64,000 nt of DNA, from contig JAEUUL010000001.1 in assembly GCA_016787485.1 (NCBI GenBank), positions 62,001-126,000 of the forward strand, read 5' to 3'. Numbering within the stretch: position 1 is the first letter of the stretch; every line of letters begins with the position of its first letter. Shown piece after piece: positions 1-8,084 of the stretch. The notes beneath the pieces are model-generated. The model was not told where the DNA came from. It worked only from the letters and a program-made list of their open reading frames with translations, and did no database searches. Both the position numbers and the translations under genes were made by a program. The stretch is from Bacteroidota bacterium (GTDB taxonomy: Bacteria > Bacteroidota > Bacteroidia > NS11-12g > UBA955).

Positions 1-551
1 ATGGATTCCTGAATCATACTGTCCGCGAGTACGCCCATAAAATCATAAATGTACTGATAATATGTTTTGGTTACATATAACCTGTATTGATTCTCATAAC
101 GGGCACTGTCTGCAATGGTTACCCGCATGATAAAACTCCTTCCCACACCGGCCACCAGTCCGGTAGCCGTATCCAGTGCGGGTATCACCACTCTGGAAGG
201 GATCTGCCCATTCACGGTAAAACTGCCCAAAGTATGCTGTACGTTCACCGAAAAACTGTCTCCGGGTTTGAATATTTTCGCAGCCGCATAATTTCCGCTT
301 ACGATGTGATTCATTGTGGCTGCAGAGATACCGTTTTTCATCAATTCAATCTGTGCATCAGAAATAAAAACAGGGTTTTCCAGAATCTGGGAGCTACGCC
401 AGAAAGTGGCTCTGGATGGACTATCCGGATTGATATACATATGAAAAACCGGCACCGGATTCATCTTTGTTTTCGGCGTGAAGGGTACCTCCCGCACACA
501 GGCTGAAATCAAGATAAAAAAAGGAAACAATATGAATATTCTGTTCTTCAA
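1..551 (-). CDS. DUF4249-type lipoprotein, 3' part outside window
   Basis: The minus strand reads from a TTG at 551-549 without a stop to the left edge, giving about 183 residues. The start is inferred: the TTG overlaps the TGA of the upstream TonB receptor as TTGA, and the next residues form a lipoprotein signal peptide (hydrophobic FILFPFFILI, then the lipobox I-S-A-C with the cysteine at about residue 18). The first in-frame ATG lies after that cysteine and would destroy the signal. After the lipobox come the features of DUF4249 proteins: a short proline-rich linker, a beta-rich domain with an 'isdAqIelmknG' stretch, and a 'Y.NqYrLyvt' strand. Family knowledge: DUF4249 lipoproteins are encoded next to Bacteroidota TonB receptors and are thought to sit on the outer surface as a receptor lid or substrate-capture subunit. 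The substrate is unknown. Confidence 0.8.
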   Translation of the reverse strand, partial: MKNRIFILFPFFILISACVREVPFTPKTKMNPVPVFHMYINPDSPSRATFWRSSQILENPVFISDAQIELMKNGISAATMNHIVSGNYAAAKIFKPGDSFSVNVQHTLGSFTVNGQIPSRVVIPALDTATGLVAGVGRSFIMRVTIADSARYENQYRLYVTKTYYQYIYDFMGVLADSMIQES

Positions 552-3181
552 AAAGCAATTTTAAAACTGATGTTTGGCAACAATGGCAACATACTGGTTT
601 GAAACAATTTCCGGTTGCCCTGTTTGTCGTATCCCAGAGTCAGATAAAAAGGATTCAGCCGGTTGTAAACATTAAATAAACCTACGGTCCAGGTGCGGGT
701 ATACTGCACTTTACTTTTTACAAAAGACACTGCTATATCGAGCCGGTGATTGTCTCTGGAACGGGCAATATTCCGGTCGCCATAAATAAATATTTCCCGA
801 TAAGGGTCACTGGGTGTGCCCGAGATATAGGAACCCACAGGCAGCGTAAATGCAAATCCGGAATTATACATCCACGAAAGAGAGCCTTGTATTCCCTTTG
901 CCAACTGATATACGGCCGCCACATAAAGGTTGTGTCTCCGGTCATACCTTGCCGGAAATGTTTTACCCTGATTGAGGCCGGCAAACTGCCGCTGATTCCA
1001 CATGAGTGTGTAGGCAAGCCAGCCAGTAAGCCTGCCACGGTGCTTTTCCGCCAGTAATTCCATGCCCCAGGCCTCTCCTTTTCCCTGGGTTACAGCATCT
1101 TCCCAGTTGATGGCTGAGGTTACATATCCTGCATTGTCTTTGTACTCCAGCAGGTGATTCAGTTTTTTGTAAAAAACCTCAGACCCCAGCTGCCAGTAGC
1201 GAAATTCATGGGTATGCCCCAGACTGATCTGGTCGCACTGACTGGGTTTGAAATTCACACTGGACGGCACCCACAAATCGCTGGGCAAACCCAGAGTCAG
1301 ATTGGTAAGTAAATGAAAAAACTGGCGGGTGCGGGTGGCAGATGCCCTGACCCAATCATTTTTACCCAGATGAAATTTGCCCTGCAATCTCGGCTCGGGC
1401 AAATAATAGCGCTTTGAGGCATCAATAAAAAACACCGCCATACGAATACCTGCTGTCCCAAACCACCTTTCTCCCCATTGCCCCTGAATTTCGCCATAAC
1501 CTGCCACCTCGTAATTCAACACATTCGGATCATTAAAAATAACTTCATTTTCCGTGCTGTCTATGCGGCTAAGCAGGCTGCGGTTTCCTGGTATAAACTG
1601 ATGGCGGGTGGCAGACAATCCAAACTCTGCTGCCATCCCATTTGTGATGCGGTGAATCAATCCTGCAGAAACTTCTGCATCCAGTATCCCATTGCGCAAC
1701 CTGTATTGCGTAAAATCGTTGATGCCATTGCCGGGAGTGTTTTTCTGTGTTTTTTCAAAGCGATAATTCTGGCGGAATGAATAATTGTAACCTGTGGTGT
1801 GTGCCTTGATGAGTATCCCTGTTCGCTTGTCCGGCTGATACTGCCAGCGAAGGGTTGCCACGGTATTGCCCCAATTGGACAATTGCTGACGTCTCTCATT
1901 GATGCGTATTTCTGCATTTTCCGAATGTGCTTTTTCATCCAGGCCTATTACATCGCGGCCTGTATACGCAGAGAGAGTAAGGCGGCTGCGGTTGCTAAAC
2001 CTGTGGGTCACAGAGGCATTGGCATCCCAGAAATAATAAACATTGTTTTTCAGGCTATCGTCAAGCAGAACCATGCGGGCAGCAGGTTGAACCAAAAAAT
2101 CGAGATAACTGCGCCTGAAAGATGCAGTAAACGCAGTGCGGTTTTTAATCAGGGGTCCTTCCAGAAAAAGCCGTGAACTGAGTATATCCAGGTTGACTGA
2201 ACCCTTGATACGGTAGATATTTCCTTCTCTGGATTGTACAGAAATGACACTGCTCAGACGGCCGCCATAACGCGCAGGAAAACTGCCCCGCATGAGGGTG
2301 GCACTTTTTACAACCTCATCATTGAATATGCTGAAAATGCCATACAAATGATAACTGTTAAAAACAGGAACATCATCCAGCAACACCAGATTCTGATCGG
2401 CGGCACCCCCGCGCACATACATCCCCAGCATACCTTCACTGCCTCCCACTACTCCCGGCATCATACTCATGGTACGTATGATATCCGGCTCTCCCAAAAA
2501 ATGTGGAAGCCACCGTATTTTCTGCCTGCTGAGTATATTGTGGTCACCTTGTCCCAGCAACACTGTTTGCAATTCCCTGCCCTTAAATGCCTTTACTTCC
2601 GCGGTTGGCAGTGGGGTTGTTCTTAAATCAAGTGTGTATTTCACCACATAATTCCGGTCACCAATCAAGGTATCCCGGAACAACTCAAAACCCGGATAGG
2701 ATACAATGATAACATTGGTATCTGTGTTCAAAAAAGCAGAGAAAAAACCAGCTTCACTGGTAAAAAAATACCTCCCTGTATTCACGATAAATACCATGGC
2801 ATTCACGAGGTACTCACCGCTTTGTTTTACCGCCACACTACCACTGAGCAAATACTGTTTTTTTGCTTCTGTCAGTGCAAGCTTACTGAGAATGACCGAA
2901 CTCCCTCTCACTGTGTATCCCAAACCATTCTGCTGTAAAAATTCGGTGAGGGCCTGATCCGCACGTATGTTCCGGTAATTGACGGTATAGCGGCGTTTCG
3001 GGGGAAGTAACTGTGCATCGTACTGAAACACCACCCCGGTTTGAGATTCAAATGCAGCCAGTATCTCTTCAAACGATTTTTCTGTGACCGTAAGTGTAAA
3101 GCCCGACTGCAGTCCACTCCCCTGACCACGCAGCGCGTGCAATCCCAGAAACAGTAAACCAAAAAAGAAAAACAACCTCAC
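548..3181 (-). CDS. TonB-dependent outer-membrane receptor with STN and carboxypeptidase-regulatory-like domains
   Basis: 877 residues starting with GTG; no ATG lies upstream before the preceding terminator. Order of parts: signal peptide ending near residue 20; an STN domain at about 25-97 (eilaaFesQTgvvFqYd..., then the 'vs g' half); a carboxypeptidase-regulatory-like beta domain at about 110-190; a plug at about 205-320 containing GEPDIIRTMSMMPGV, YVRGGAADQNLVLLDDVPV and FPARYGGRLSSVI; then a 22-stranded barrel ending in aromatic 'NISFKIAF'. It imports an unknown ligand using TonB/ExbBD energy. The STN domain often signals to a FecR anti-sigma factor, but no FecI/FecR gene is nearby. It is followed by a coupled DUF4249 lipoprotein, as is usual for this receptor class. 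No SusD is present, so it is not a classical polysaccharide-utilization pair. Confidence 0.93.
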   Translation of the reverse strand: MRLFFFFGLLFLGLHALRGQGSGLQSGFTLTVTEKSFEEILAAFESQTGVVFQYDAQLLPPKRRYTVNYRNIRADQALTEFLQQNGLGYTVRGSSVILSKLALTEAKKQYLLSGSVAVKQSGEYLVNAMVFIVNTGRYFFTSEAGFFSAFLNTDTNVIIVSYPGFELFRDTLIGDRNYVVKYTLDLRTTPLPTAEVKAFKGRELQTVLLGQGDHNILSRQKIRWLPHFLGEPDIIRTMSMMPGVVGGSEGMLGMYVRGGAADQNLVLLDDVPVFNSYHLYGIFSIFNDEVVKSATLMRGSFPARYGGRLSSVISVQSREGNIYRIKGSVNLDILSSRLFLEGPLIKNRTAFTASFRRSYLDFLVQPAARMVLLDDSLKNNVYYFWDANASVTHRFSNRSRLTLSAYTGRDVIGLDEKAHSENAEIRINERRQQLSNWGNTVATLRWQYQPDKRTGILIKAHTTGYNYSFRQNYRFEKTQKNTPGNGINDFTQYRLRNGILDAEVSAGLIHRITNGMAAEFGLSATRHQFIPGNRSLLSRIDSTENEVIFNDPNVLNYEVAGYGEIQGQWGERWFGTAGIRMAVFFIDASKRYYLPEPRLQGKFHLGKNDWVRASATRTRQFFHLLTNLTLGLPSDLWVPSSVNFKPSQCDQISLGHTHEFRYWQLGSEVFYKKLNHLLEYKDNAGYVTSAINWEDAVTQGKGEAWGMELLAEKHRGRLTGWLAYTLMWNQRQFAGLNQGKTFPARYDRRHNLYVAAVYQLAKGIQGSLSWMYNSGFAFTLPVGSYISGTPSDPYREIFIYGDRNIARSRDNHRLDIAVSFVKSKVQYTRTWTVGLFNVYNRLNPFYLTLGYDKQGNRKLFQTSMLPLLPNISFKIAF

Positions 3182-3223
3182 TCGCGCAGAAGAAGCGGTA
3201 AATGTACCAAATCCTGTACAAAA

Positions 3224-3252
3224 AAAGTCCGGCTTACGATAAACCGGACTTT
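3224..3252 (-). terminator. Rho-independent terminator after the DUF4197 gene
   Basis: A perfect 9-bp stem (AAAGTCCGG with CCGGACTTT, loop of 11 nt) lies 18 nt after the DUF4197 stop. On the minus strand it runs into seven T. It separates that gene from the downstream receptor gene. Confidence 0.85.
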
Positions 3253-3269
3253 ATTTATGTGGAATGATC

Positions 3270-4025
3270 TTAACTGCCTTTTTGAGAATCGGCGTAGTTA
3301 AATACTTTTTTAAGAATTTCCGTGGTACGTTTTGCGGGATTGGCGCGGATGGCATTTTCCTCTTTTTCGATTTCAGTAAACAAGGCGGTGGTGGCTTTCT
3401 CGGTTACGTACTGATTCAAATCCGGGTTGATATCTGATTTGATTCCCAAAACAGCCTTGGCCAGGGGTTTGTTGATTTCGGTAACCACCGGAGTCCAGTA
3501 TTCACTGATTTTCACTTCGTCGAGTGCGGATTTAATGACCGGCTTAAATGCAGTGTGCAAGGCAGTGGTGGTTGTGCTCTTCAAGTATGAAGTAGCAGCG
3601 CCGTTTCCCCCTTTTAATATACCCATGGCATCCTGAATACTCATACTCATGATGGCATTTTTAAATACAGGAAATGCTTTTGCCATTGCATTCTCAGCAC
3701 CGTCATTCATGGCCTGTATGCATTTGTCCAGTTCACCACCAATGGCGGCATTCAGAAGGGAATTGTTGCGTATTTTGGCCTCTACATCCCGTACTTCCTG
3801 GGGCATCAGGATTTTCAGTGCTGCATTGGTAAAAAAGGCACCCCGCTTGTTCAGATTTCCGGTTCCAGAGCTCACTCCGTTCACCAGGGCTTCTTTCAAA
3901 CCGCTGATGACTTCATCATTGCTGGGAATCAAACTTGTGGCTGCCATTTTTCCGGCCTGCATCAGAACATCACAGGAAGCCAGCAATGTGGCTGTGCTAA
4001 AAAGGATTACTAAGTGTTTTTTCAT
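3270..4025 (-). CDS. DUF4197 domain-containing lipoprotein
   Basis: 251 residues from the ATG at 4025. An in-frame extension to 4070 is rejected because it would put 15 residues before the signal peptide and would include the candidate -7 promoter element. The N-terminus MKKHLVILFSTATLLASC is a lipoprotein signal with a clear lipobox. The rest matches the DUF4197 family: 'NdeVisGLKEALvnGvs', 'LMPQEvrdveakir', 'mnDGAENAmakAfPvFknAI', 'GaaTsYLkstT', 'Ltekattalfteiekeeni' and the closing 'RTTeiLKKVFnYad'. The protein is expected to be helical, periplasmic and lipid-anchored. Function is unknown. It appears to be monocistronic, with a promoter at 4045-4052 and a terminator at 3224-3252. Confidence 0.9.
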   Translation of the reverse strand: MKKHLVILFSTATLLASCDVLMQAGKMAATSLIPSNDEVISGLKEALVNGVSSGTGNLNKRGAFFTNAALKILMPQEVRDVEAKIRNNSLLNAAIGGELDKCIQAMNDGAENAMAKAFPVFKNAIMSMSIQDAMGILKGGNGAATSYLKSTTTTALHTAFKPVIKSALDEVKISEYWTPVVTEINKPLAKAVLGIKSDINPDLNQYVTEKATTALFTEIEKEENAIRANPAKRTTEILKKVFNYADSQKGS

Positions 4026-4044
4026 TGTTCTCTTCTTACCCAGA

Positions 4045-4052
4045 CAAAAGTA
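4045..4052 (-). promoter_or_regulatory. Candidate -7 element (TACTTTTG) for the DUF4197 gene
   Basis: The minus strand reads TACTTTTG, an exact TAnnTTTG match, 19 nt upstream of the ATG. I found no TTG at the expected -33 spacing, so confidence is moderate. Confidence 0.4.
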
Positions 4053-4160
4053 ATACCAAATTGAATGCACATCCTATAAAATCCCGTTTCACGTCCTTCC
4101 TCGCAAAAGCTGCGGACATTTGTCACAAAACCGGATGGGTTTCCTGTGTTCATTTGCACT

Positions 4161-4898
4161 ATGATTCAAAAGTCCCTGCTTTTCATCCTGGCTTCAGGCA
4201 TTGCATTTGCGGCCTGTTCGCAGAAAACTTCCAGCTCAGAAGAGACACAAACTCCGGTGTCACATGTATCCACCGCAGATTTTGAAAAATCGCTTGCATC
4301 CACTCCAAAACGCATCATACTGGATGTACGCACCCCTGAAGAATTTGCTCAGAATCACCTGGAAGGGGCCATCAATATGAATGTGAATGCCGATGATTTT
4401 TATCAGCAGATTTCCCGGCTGGATACCGCACAGCCTGTATTCGTTTATTGCCTGGCAGGCAGCCGCAGTGCCCGTGCAGCAGATATTCTGGCAGAAAAAG
4501 GTTTCCCCGCCATTTATGACATGCTGGGTGGTATGAGCCGGTGGAGTGCAGAAAACCGTGCGGTGGTTTCACCCGAGGGAGAAGCACAAAAAGGCATGTC
4601 CAAAGCCAGTTTTGAAAGCATGCTCCAGGCCGGAGACAGTCTTGTATTGGTCGATGTTTATGCCAAATGGTGTGCGCCGTGTAAGAAAATCATGGCCTAT
4701 CTGCCCGATCTTGAAAAGGAATACAACGGCAAACTGAAAGTGGTGAAGGTGAATTACGATGACAATCCCAAACTCATCCGCGAACTGGGGCTTGACAATG
4801 TACCCTTTCTGCTGGTGTACAGGAACAAGCAGCAGGTATGGAAACACAGCGGCTTTGCAGAAAAAGCGGCAGTACTTGCTGCACTGAAAAGCCTGTAA
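4161..4898 (+). CDS. Rhodanese-thioredoxin fusion lipoprotein
   Basis: 245 residues. The ATG at 4161 is preferred over an in-frame GTG at 4146 because it directly begins the lipoprotein signal (lipobox F-A-A-C, Cys19). Residues 36-133 form a rhodanese domain with 'RIILDVRTPEEF..GHLEGAINM'-like sequence and the active-site loop Y-C97-LAGSRSA. Residues 145-245 form a thioredoxin domain with W-C171-A-P-C174 and the cis-proline segment 'DNVPFLLVY'. Both catalytic centres are intact. Inference: a periplasmic, membrane-anchored protein that handles sulfane sulfur on Cys97 and could reduce or release it through the CxxC pair. It may equally be a general periplasmic disulfide reductase or chaperone. 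The following acyltransferase gene starts 44 nt downstream and need not be functionally linked. Confidence 0.9.
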   Translation: MIQKSLLFILASGIAFAACSQKTSSSEETQTPVSHVSTADFEKSLASTPKRIILDVRTPEEFAQNHLEGAINMNVNADDFYQQISRLDTAQPVFVYCLAGSRSARAADILAEKGFPAIYDMLGGMSRWSAENRAVVSPEGEAQKGMSKASFESMLQAGDSLVLVDVYAKWCAPCKKIMAYLPDLEKEYNGKLKVVKVNYDDNPKLIRELGLDNVPFLLVYRNKQQVWKHSGFAEKAAVLAALKSL

Positions 4899-4942
4899 AA
4901 CGAATATAAAAGAGCAAATCATTTGGTCCTATTTTCGCCGGG

Positions 4943-6022
4943 TTGAACAATACCCATCTGCGATTTGATGCCTTAACCGGAATCCGCTGTATTGCCGCCA
5001 GCATGGTATTTGTATACCACAACCGTAAGTACTGGCGTGGGTTTATGCCTCAACCTCTGTTGCAATGGGTGAATGAATGGCATATGGGGGTTTCTCTTTT
5101 CTTCGTTCTCAGCGGTTTTCTTATCGCATGGACTTATGGCCGGCAACCCCTGCAATCCGGCAAAGATTACCTGCGGTATTTTTTGCAGCGCATGGCCCGT
5201 ATACTGCCCGTTTACTGGCTGGTGCTCAGCGCACTGTATCTGGATTTTGGTGTGCCTAAAAATGTGAGTCTGCTGCAAACCTATTCCCTCTTTCATGCAT
5301 TCAGCGGCCAAAACAATCTGGATGGCATCAGTCAGGCCTGGACCCTCAATATTGAACTCTGTTTTTATGCACTGGCACCCATTCTGTTTCTGCTGGCACT
5401 TCAAAGACCACTGCGGTTGCTTTTGCTTATGATTACCCTTCCGCTTGCTGCAGCCGGACTGGGCTGGCTCTGGCATGTGATCAACGGAAATCCGCAGGAA
5501 TTTCTGTATCCACCCCGCTTTGTTCTTACCGCCACCTTTTTTGGCCGTAGTTTCGAATTTGTAGCAGGTATGGCCCTGGTTCTCCATCTCAGGCACGGCA
5601 AATTTGTCTGGTTGCAAAAGGTACCACACAAGACCATTTTGGGTGGAATCTCAGTGGCGCTTTGCCTCTATGCCATTGGTCTGTTTGAACCCGACATCTT
5701 TCACCATGGTGCAGATCGTACCGGCGGTTTGATTTTAAGTCTGTTTGTTTTTCCCATATGTACCGCTTTATGGTTGCTGGGACTGATACAGGAAAAAACG
5801 GGGTTGCAGCGCTTCCTCTCCACCCGGTTTATGGTACTGCTGGGCAACGCTTCATTCGCATTTTATCTGCTGCACCTCAGTTATGCCAATATCAGGCTGC
5901 GTGGTTGGGTTCTGTGGGCAGACCGTAATTTTCTCCTGTTGTGGGTTCTTTCTGTTGTTGTATATCTTTTGTTTGAAAAACCCGTCTATAACCGCATCCG
6001 TCATTGGTTAAAGGCAATGTAA
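4943..6022 (+). CDS. Acyltransferase 3 (OafA/YrhL-type) membrane O-acyltransferase
   Basis: 359 residues starting at TTG 4943. A stop at 4907 and the absence of any ATG before TM1 leave this as the only sensible start, and it gives the family N-terminus 'RFDALTGIRCIAASMVFVYH', with the conserved His at the end of TM1. About ten hydrophobic helices follow; 'MGVSLFFVLSGFLIAW' (second helix) and 'LLGNASFAFYLLHLSY' near the C-terminus are family hallmarks. Enzymes of this family move acyl groups, usually acetyl, across or on to envelope glycans such as O-antigen, capsule or peptidoglycan. No sugar-nucleotide or glycosyltransferase genes are nearby, so the acceptor is unknown. The 3' end precedes the ferritin-VIT1 start by 20 nt. 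Confidence 0.9.
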   Translation: MNNTHLRFDALTGIRCIAASMVFVYHNRKYWRGFMPQPLLQWVNEWHMGVSLFFVLSGFLIAWTYGRQPLQSGKDYLRYFLQRMARILPVYWLVLSALYLDFGVPKNVSLLQTYSLFHAFSGQNNLDGISQAWTLNIELCFYALAPILFLLALQRPLRLLLLMITLPLAAAGLGWLWHVINGNPQEFLYPPRFVLTATFFGRSFEFVAGMALVLHLRHGKFVWLQKVPHKTILGGISVALCLYAIGLFEPDIFHHGADRTGGLILSLFVFPICTALWLLGLIQEKTGLQRFLSTRFMVLLGNASFAFYLLHLSYANIRLRGWVLWADRNFLLLWVLSVVVYLLFEKPVYNRIRHWLKAM

Positions 6023-6042
6023 ATGGTACATTTGTTCTGGCA

Positions 6043-7131
6043 ATGGCAGAGAGCAAAAACATACAAACTGAAGTGGATGCCGCTTACCTGTATCAGGTAC
6101 TGGCCGACAATGAAAATGACACGGCAGTAAAAACCATTTTCCTTCAGATGGCAGAAATAGAAAGACAACATGCGCAGACTTTTGCGGACGCTTCAGGTCT
6201 TTCATTGCCCAAACCATCCGGGCGTGCCCGTGTGCTGCATACCATTGGTCGCTTAATGGGCTACGATTATGTGCTGGGGGTGCTGCTTGATACGGAAAAG
6301 AGTGTGAGCCATGCCCTGCAAAAGGCCCGCCGTGGAAAAGGGATGGAAGCCCAGGCTGCAGACACAAACCATGTCCGCATATTGCGCAATATTCTTGACA
6401 ACCAAACCCAGGTAACCGGGCCGGGGATGGCCCGTTTTGAAAAAAGACACCGCAGTGTGGGGGGAAATGCACTGCGTGCTGCAGTGCTGGGCGGAAATGA
6501 CGGATTGGTATCCAATTTCAGCCTCGTGATGGGTGTGGCAGGCGCGGCAGAAAACAACCAGATTATAGTACTCACCGGCATAGCAGGATTACTTGCCGGT
6601 GCGCTATCCATGGCATTGGGTGAATGGATTTCGGTTAAAAGTTCACAGGAATTGTACGAAAATCAGATGCAGCTGGAAATGGAGGAACTGGAAGTGAATC
6701 CAGCCGGGGAAGAGAAAGAAATTGCACTCATCTACATGTCAAAAGGAATACCTGAGGCCCAGGCCCGCAGTATGGCTGCAGAGCTGATGAAAGATAAGAA
6801 TCAGGCACATACCCTGCTGGTGCAGGAAGAACTTGGAATAAAACCCGAAGAATTGAAAGGCAGTGCATGGGAAGCCGCCATTTCTTCTTTTGTGCTGTTT
6901 GCGGTTGGTGCCATTTTACCTGTGATTCCCTTTTTGCTCAGCAGTGGTTACTCTGCCATCATTGCAAGTGCCGTATTATCGGGCGCAGGATTGTTCCTTA
7001 TCGGTGCGGCCATCACTTTATTCACCGGCAAATCTGTGTGGTACTCAGGATTTCGTCAGGTTGTATTTGGTTTGCTGGCAGCCGCAATCACCTTTGGTAT
7101 TGGCAAGCTCATTGGCGTGAGTGTGGGCTGA
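6043..7131 (+). CDS. Ferritin-like/VIT1 (CCC1) fusion, MbfA-type iron or manganese exporter
   Basis: 362 residues from ATG 6043; an in-frame TTG at 6004 lies inside the preceding gene. Residues 1-135 are a ferritin/rubrerythrin-like four-helix domain with metal-ligand candidates Glu10, Glu38, Glu40 and His43 (E-R-Q-H), and 'DYVLGVLLDTEKSVSHAL'. Residues 145-362 are a VIT1/CCC1 transporter: 'GGNDGLVSNFSLVMGVAGA', 'GLLAGALSMALGEWISVKSSQEL' and three C-terminal helices. Family knowledge: MbfA-type fusions export iron, with the ferritin-like domain loading or sensing metal on the cytoplasmic side. I see no Fur or Irr operator nearby. The upstream acyltransferase is close (20 nt) and may be co-transcribed by chance. 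A hairpin overlaps its stop codon. Confidence 0.93.
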   Translation: MAESKNIQTEVDAAYLYQVLADNENDTAVKTIFLQMAEIERQHAQTFADASGLSLPKPSGRARVLHTIGRLMGYDYVLGVLLDTEKSVSHALQKARRGKGMEAQAADTNHVRILRNILDNQTQVTGPGMARFEKRHRSVGGNALRAAVLGGNDGLVSNFSLVMGVAGAAENNQIIVLTGIAGLLAGALSMALGEWISVKSSQELYENQMQLEMEELEVNPAGEEKEIALIYMSKGIPEAQARSMAAELMKDKNQAHTLLVQEELGIKPEELKGSAWEAAISSFVLFAVGAILPVIPFLLSSGYSAIIASAVLSGAGLFLIGAAITLFTGKSVWYSGFRQVVFGLLAAAITFGIGKLIGVSVG

Positions 7132-7142
7132 CAAGCCCACAC
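7121..7142. terminator. Stop-codon-overlapping hairpin between convergent genes
   Basis: A perfect 9-bp stem GTGTGGGCT / AGCCCACAC with a 4-nt loop covers the TGA of the VIT1 gene, 13 nt before the end of the convergent methyltransferase gene. No T-run follows on either strand, so it is a weak intrinsic terminator or a 3'-end stabilizer. Confidence 0.45.
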
Positions 7143-7155
7143 CTGATATCACGGA

Positions 7156-7962
7156 TCAGGCAGTTTTTTCTGCCGGTTTTACAATGTAATACATTCCCAT
7201 CGTAAAGAAATCCCGCAGCCGGGGAATACCTGCCACCAGCTTGTTTTGCAGCCTGGGACGGATTCCGAATTTGAATTTATAAATGGGATTGAACAGATAA
7301 AACCGGCGTGACTCTATTGCAAATCCGCTGTTGCGGCAAATTTTCTCAAACCGCTGAATACTGATTCCGGTGCTTCGGATTTCGAGCATGGTGGCAATGC
7401 TGTTGGCGGGCATGCCCAGTAATTTCAGCATACCCGGATACATGGGACCTGGTAAAAGATGATACCAGGGCAGGCGGCTGGCGGCCTTTCCGGGCAGTAC
7501 CTGCTGGTGACCCCCGTAGGGCATATACCAGGGCGGAAAGGCAAAGAAAACCCTCCCTCCGGGTTTCAGCAGTTTGTGCAACTGAGGCATAAACTTCGCC
7601 TGATCGGGAATATGTTCAATCACATCTTTCAGTATCACCAAATCAAATGCTTCACCTATATCTGTCTGCACATTCACATCGTAAATGTCCTTGTTCAGAA
7701 ACTGCACCTTACCGGCCTTCAATTCTTCGGCCATAAACTGCCGGGCAAATTCCAGACGGCTCTCTTCGAGTTCAATCCCGAAAGTCTGGCAGCCCAGGTC
7801 TGTAAACGCTTTCAGCACACCGGCTTCGCCGCAGCCAATCTCCAGCACCCGGGTTTCCGGTGATAGCGGGAAAGATTCTTTCAGGTACGGAATGATGTAT
7901 TCTTCCGTCACCTGCCTGGTCATATCAAAATACCTGCGCTTATCGCCGTGAAACTCGTACAT
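7156..7962 (-). CDS. Class I SAM-dependent methyltransferase
   Basis: 268 residues from the ATG at 7962. A TTG at 7971 would lie inside the -7 promoter element and is rejected. Residues 39-47 are motif I, VLEIGCGEAG, followed by the acidic end of strand 2 ('FGIELEES'), motif II/III 'FDLVILKDVIEHIPD' and 'LLKPGGRVFFAFPPWYMPYGG'. This is the Methyltransf_11/23 pattern. The C-terminal third ('RRFYLFNPIYKFKFGIRPR') resembles methyltransferases found in Bacteroidota surface-polysaccharide or lipid clusters, but no such cluster is adjacent, so the substrate is not assignable. It is probably cytosolic and transcribed alone from the element at 7969-7976. Confidence 0.88.
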   Translation of the reverse strand: MYEFHGDKRRYFDMTRQVTEEYIIPYLKESFPLSPETRVLEIGCGEAGVLKAFTDLGCQTFGIELEESRLEFARQFMAEELKAGKVQFLNKDIYDVNVQTDIGEAFDLVILKDVIEHIPDQAKFMPQLHKLLKPGGRVFFAFPPWYMPYGGHQQVLPGKAASRLPWYHLLPGPMYPGMLKLLGMPANSIATMLEIRSTGISIQRFEKICRNSGFAIESRRFYLFNPIYKFKFGIRPRLQNKLVAGIPRLRDFFTMGMYYIVKPAEKTA

Positions 7963-7968
7963 GCGATG

Positions 7969-7976
7969 CAAAGGTA
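7969..7976 (-). promoter_or_regulatory. Candidate -7 element (TACCTTTG) six nucleotides before the methyltransferase ATG
   Basis: The minus strand reads TACCTTTG, an exact TAnnTTTG match, ending 6 nt before the ATG. The nearest upstream TTG is 22 nt away, slightly longer than the usual spacing. If used, the transcript would be leaderless or nearly so. Confidence 0.45.
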
Positions 7977-8084
7977 GGAAAGTGAATGAGTCTTAAGGCA
8001 ACGAAGCCAGTCATAATATAGATAATCTAAACTGTATCTTAGTATACATCTCAAGAAGGATAAAATACATATTTAATTACACAA

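Noticed and set aside
548-3181. SusC-type receptor of a polysaccharide utilization locus
   Set aside because: The partner is a DUF4249 lipoprotein, not SusD, and no glycoside hydrolase is in the operon.
4146-4160. GTG start for the rhodanese-thioredoxin protein
   Set aside because: It would add MFICT in front of an otherwise complete lipoprotein signal; the ATG at 4161 fits better.
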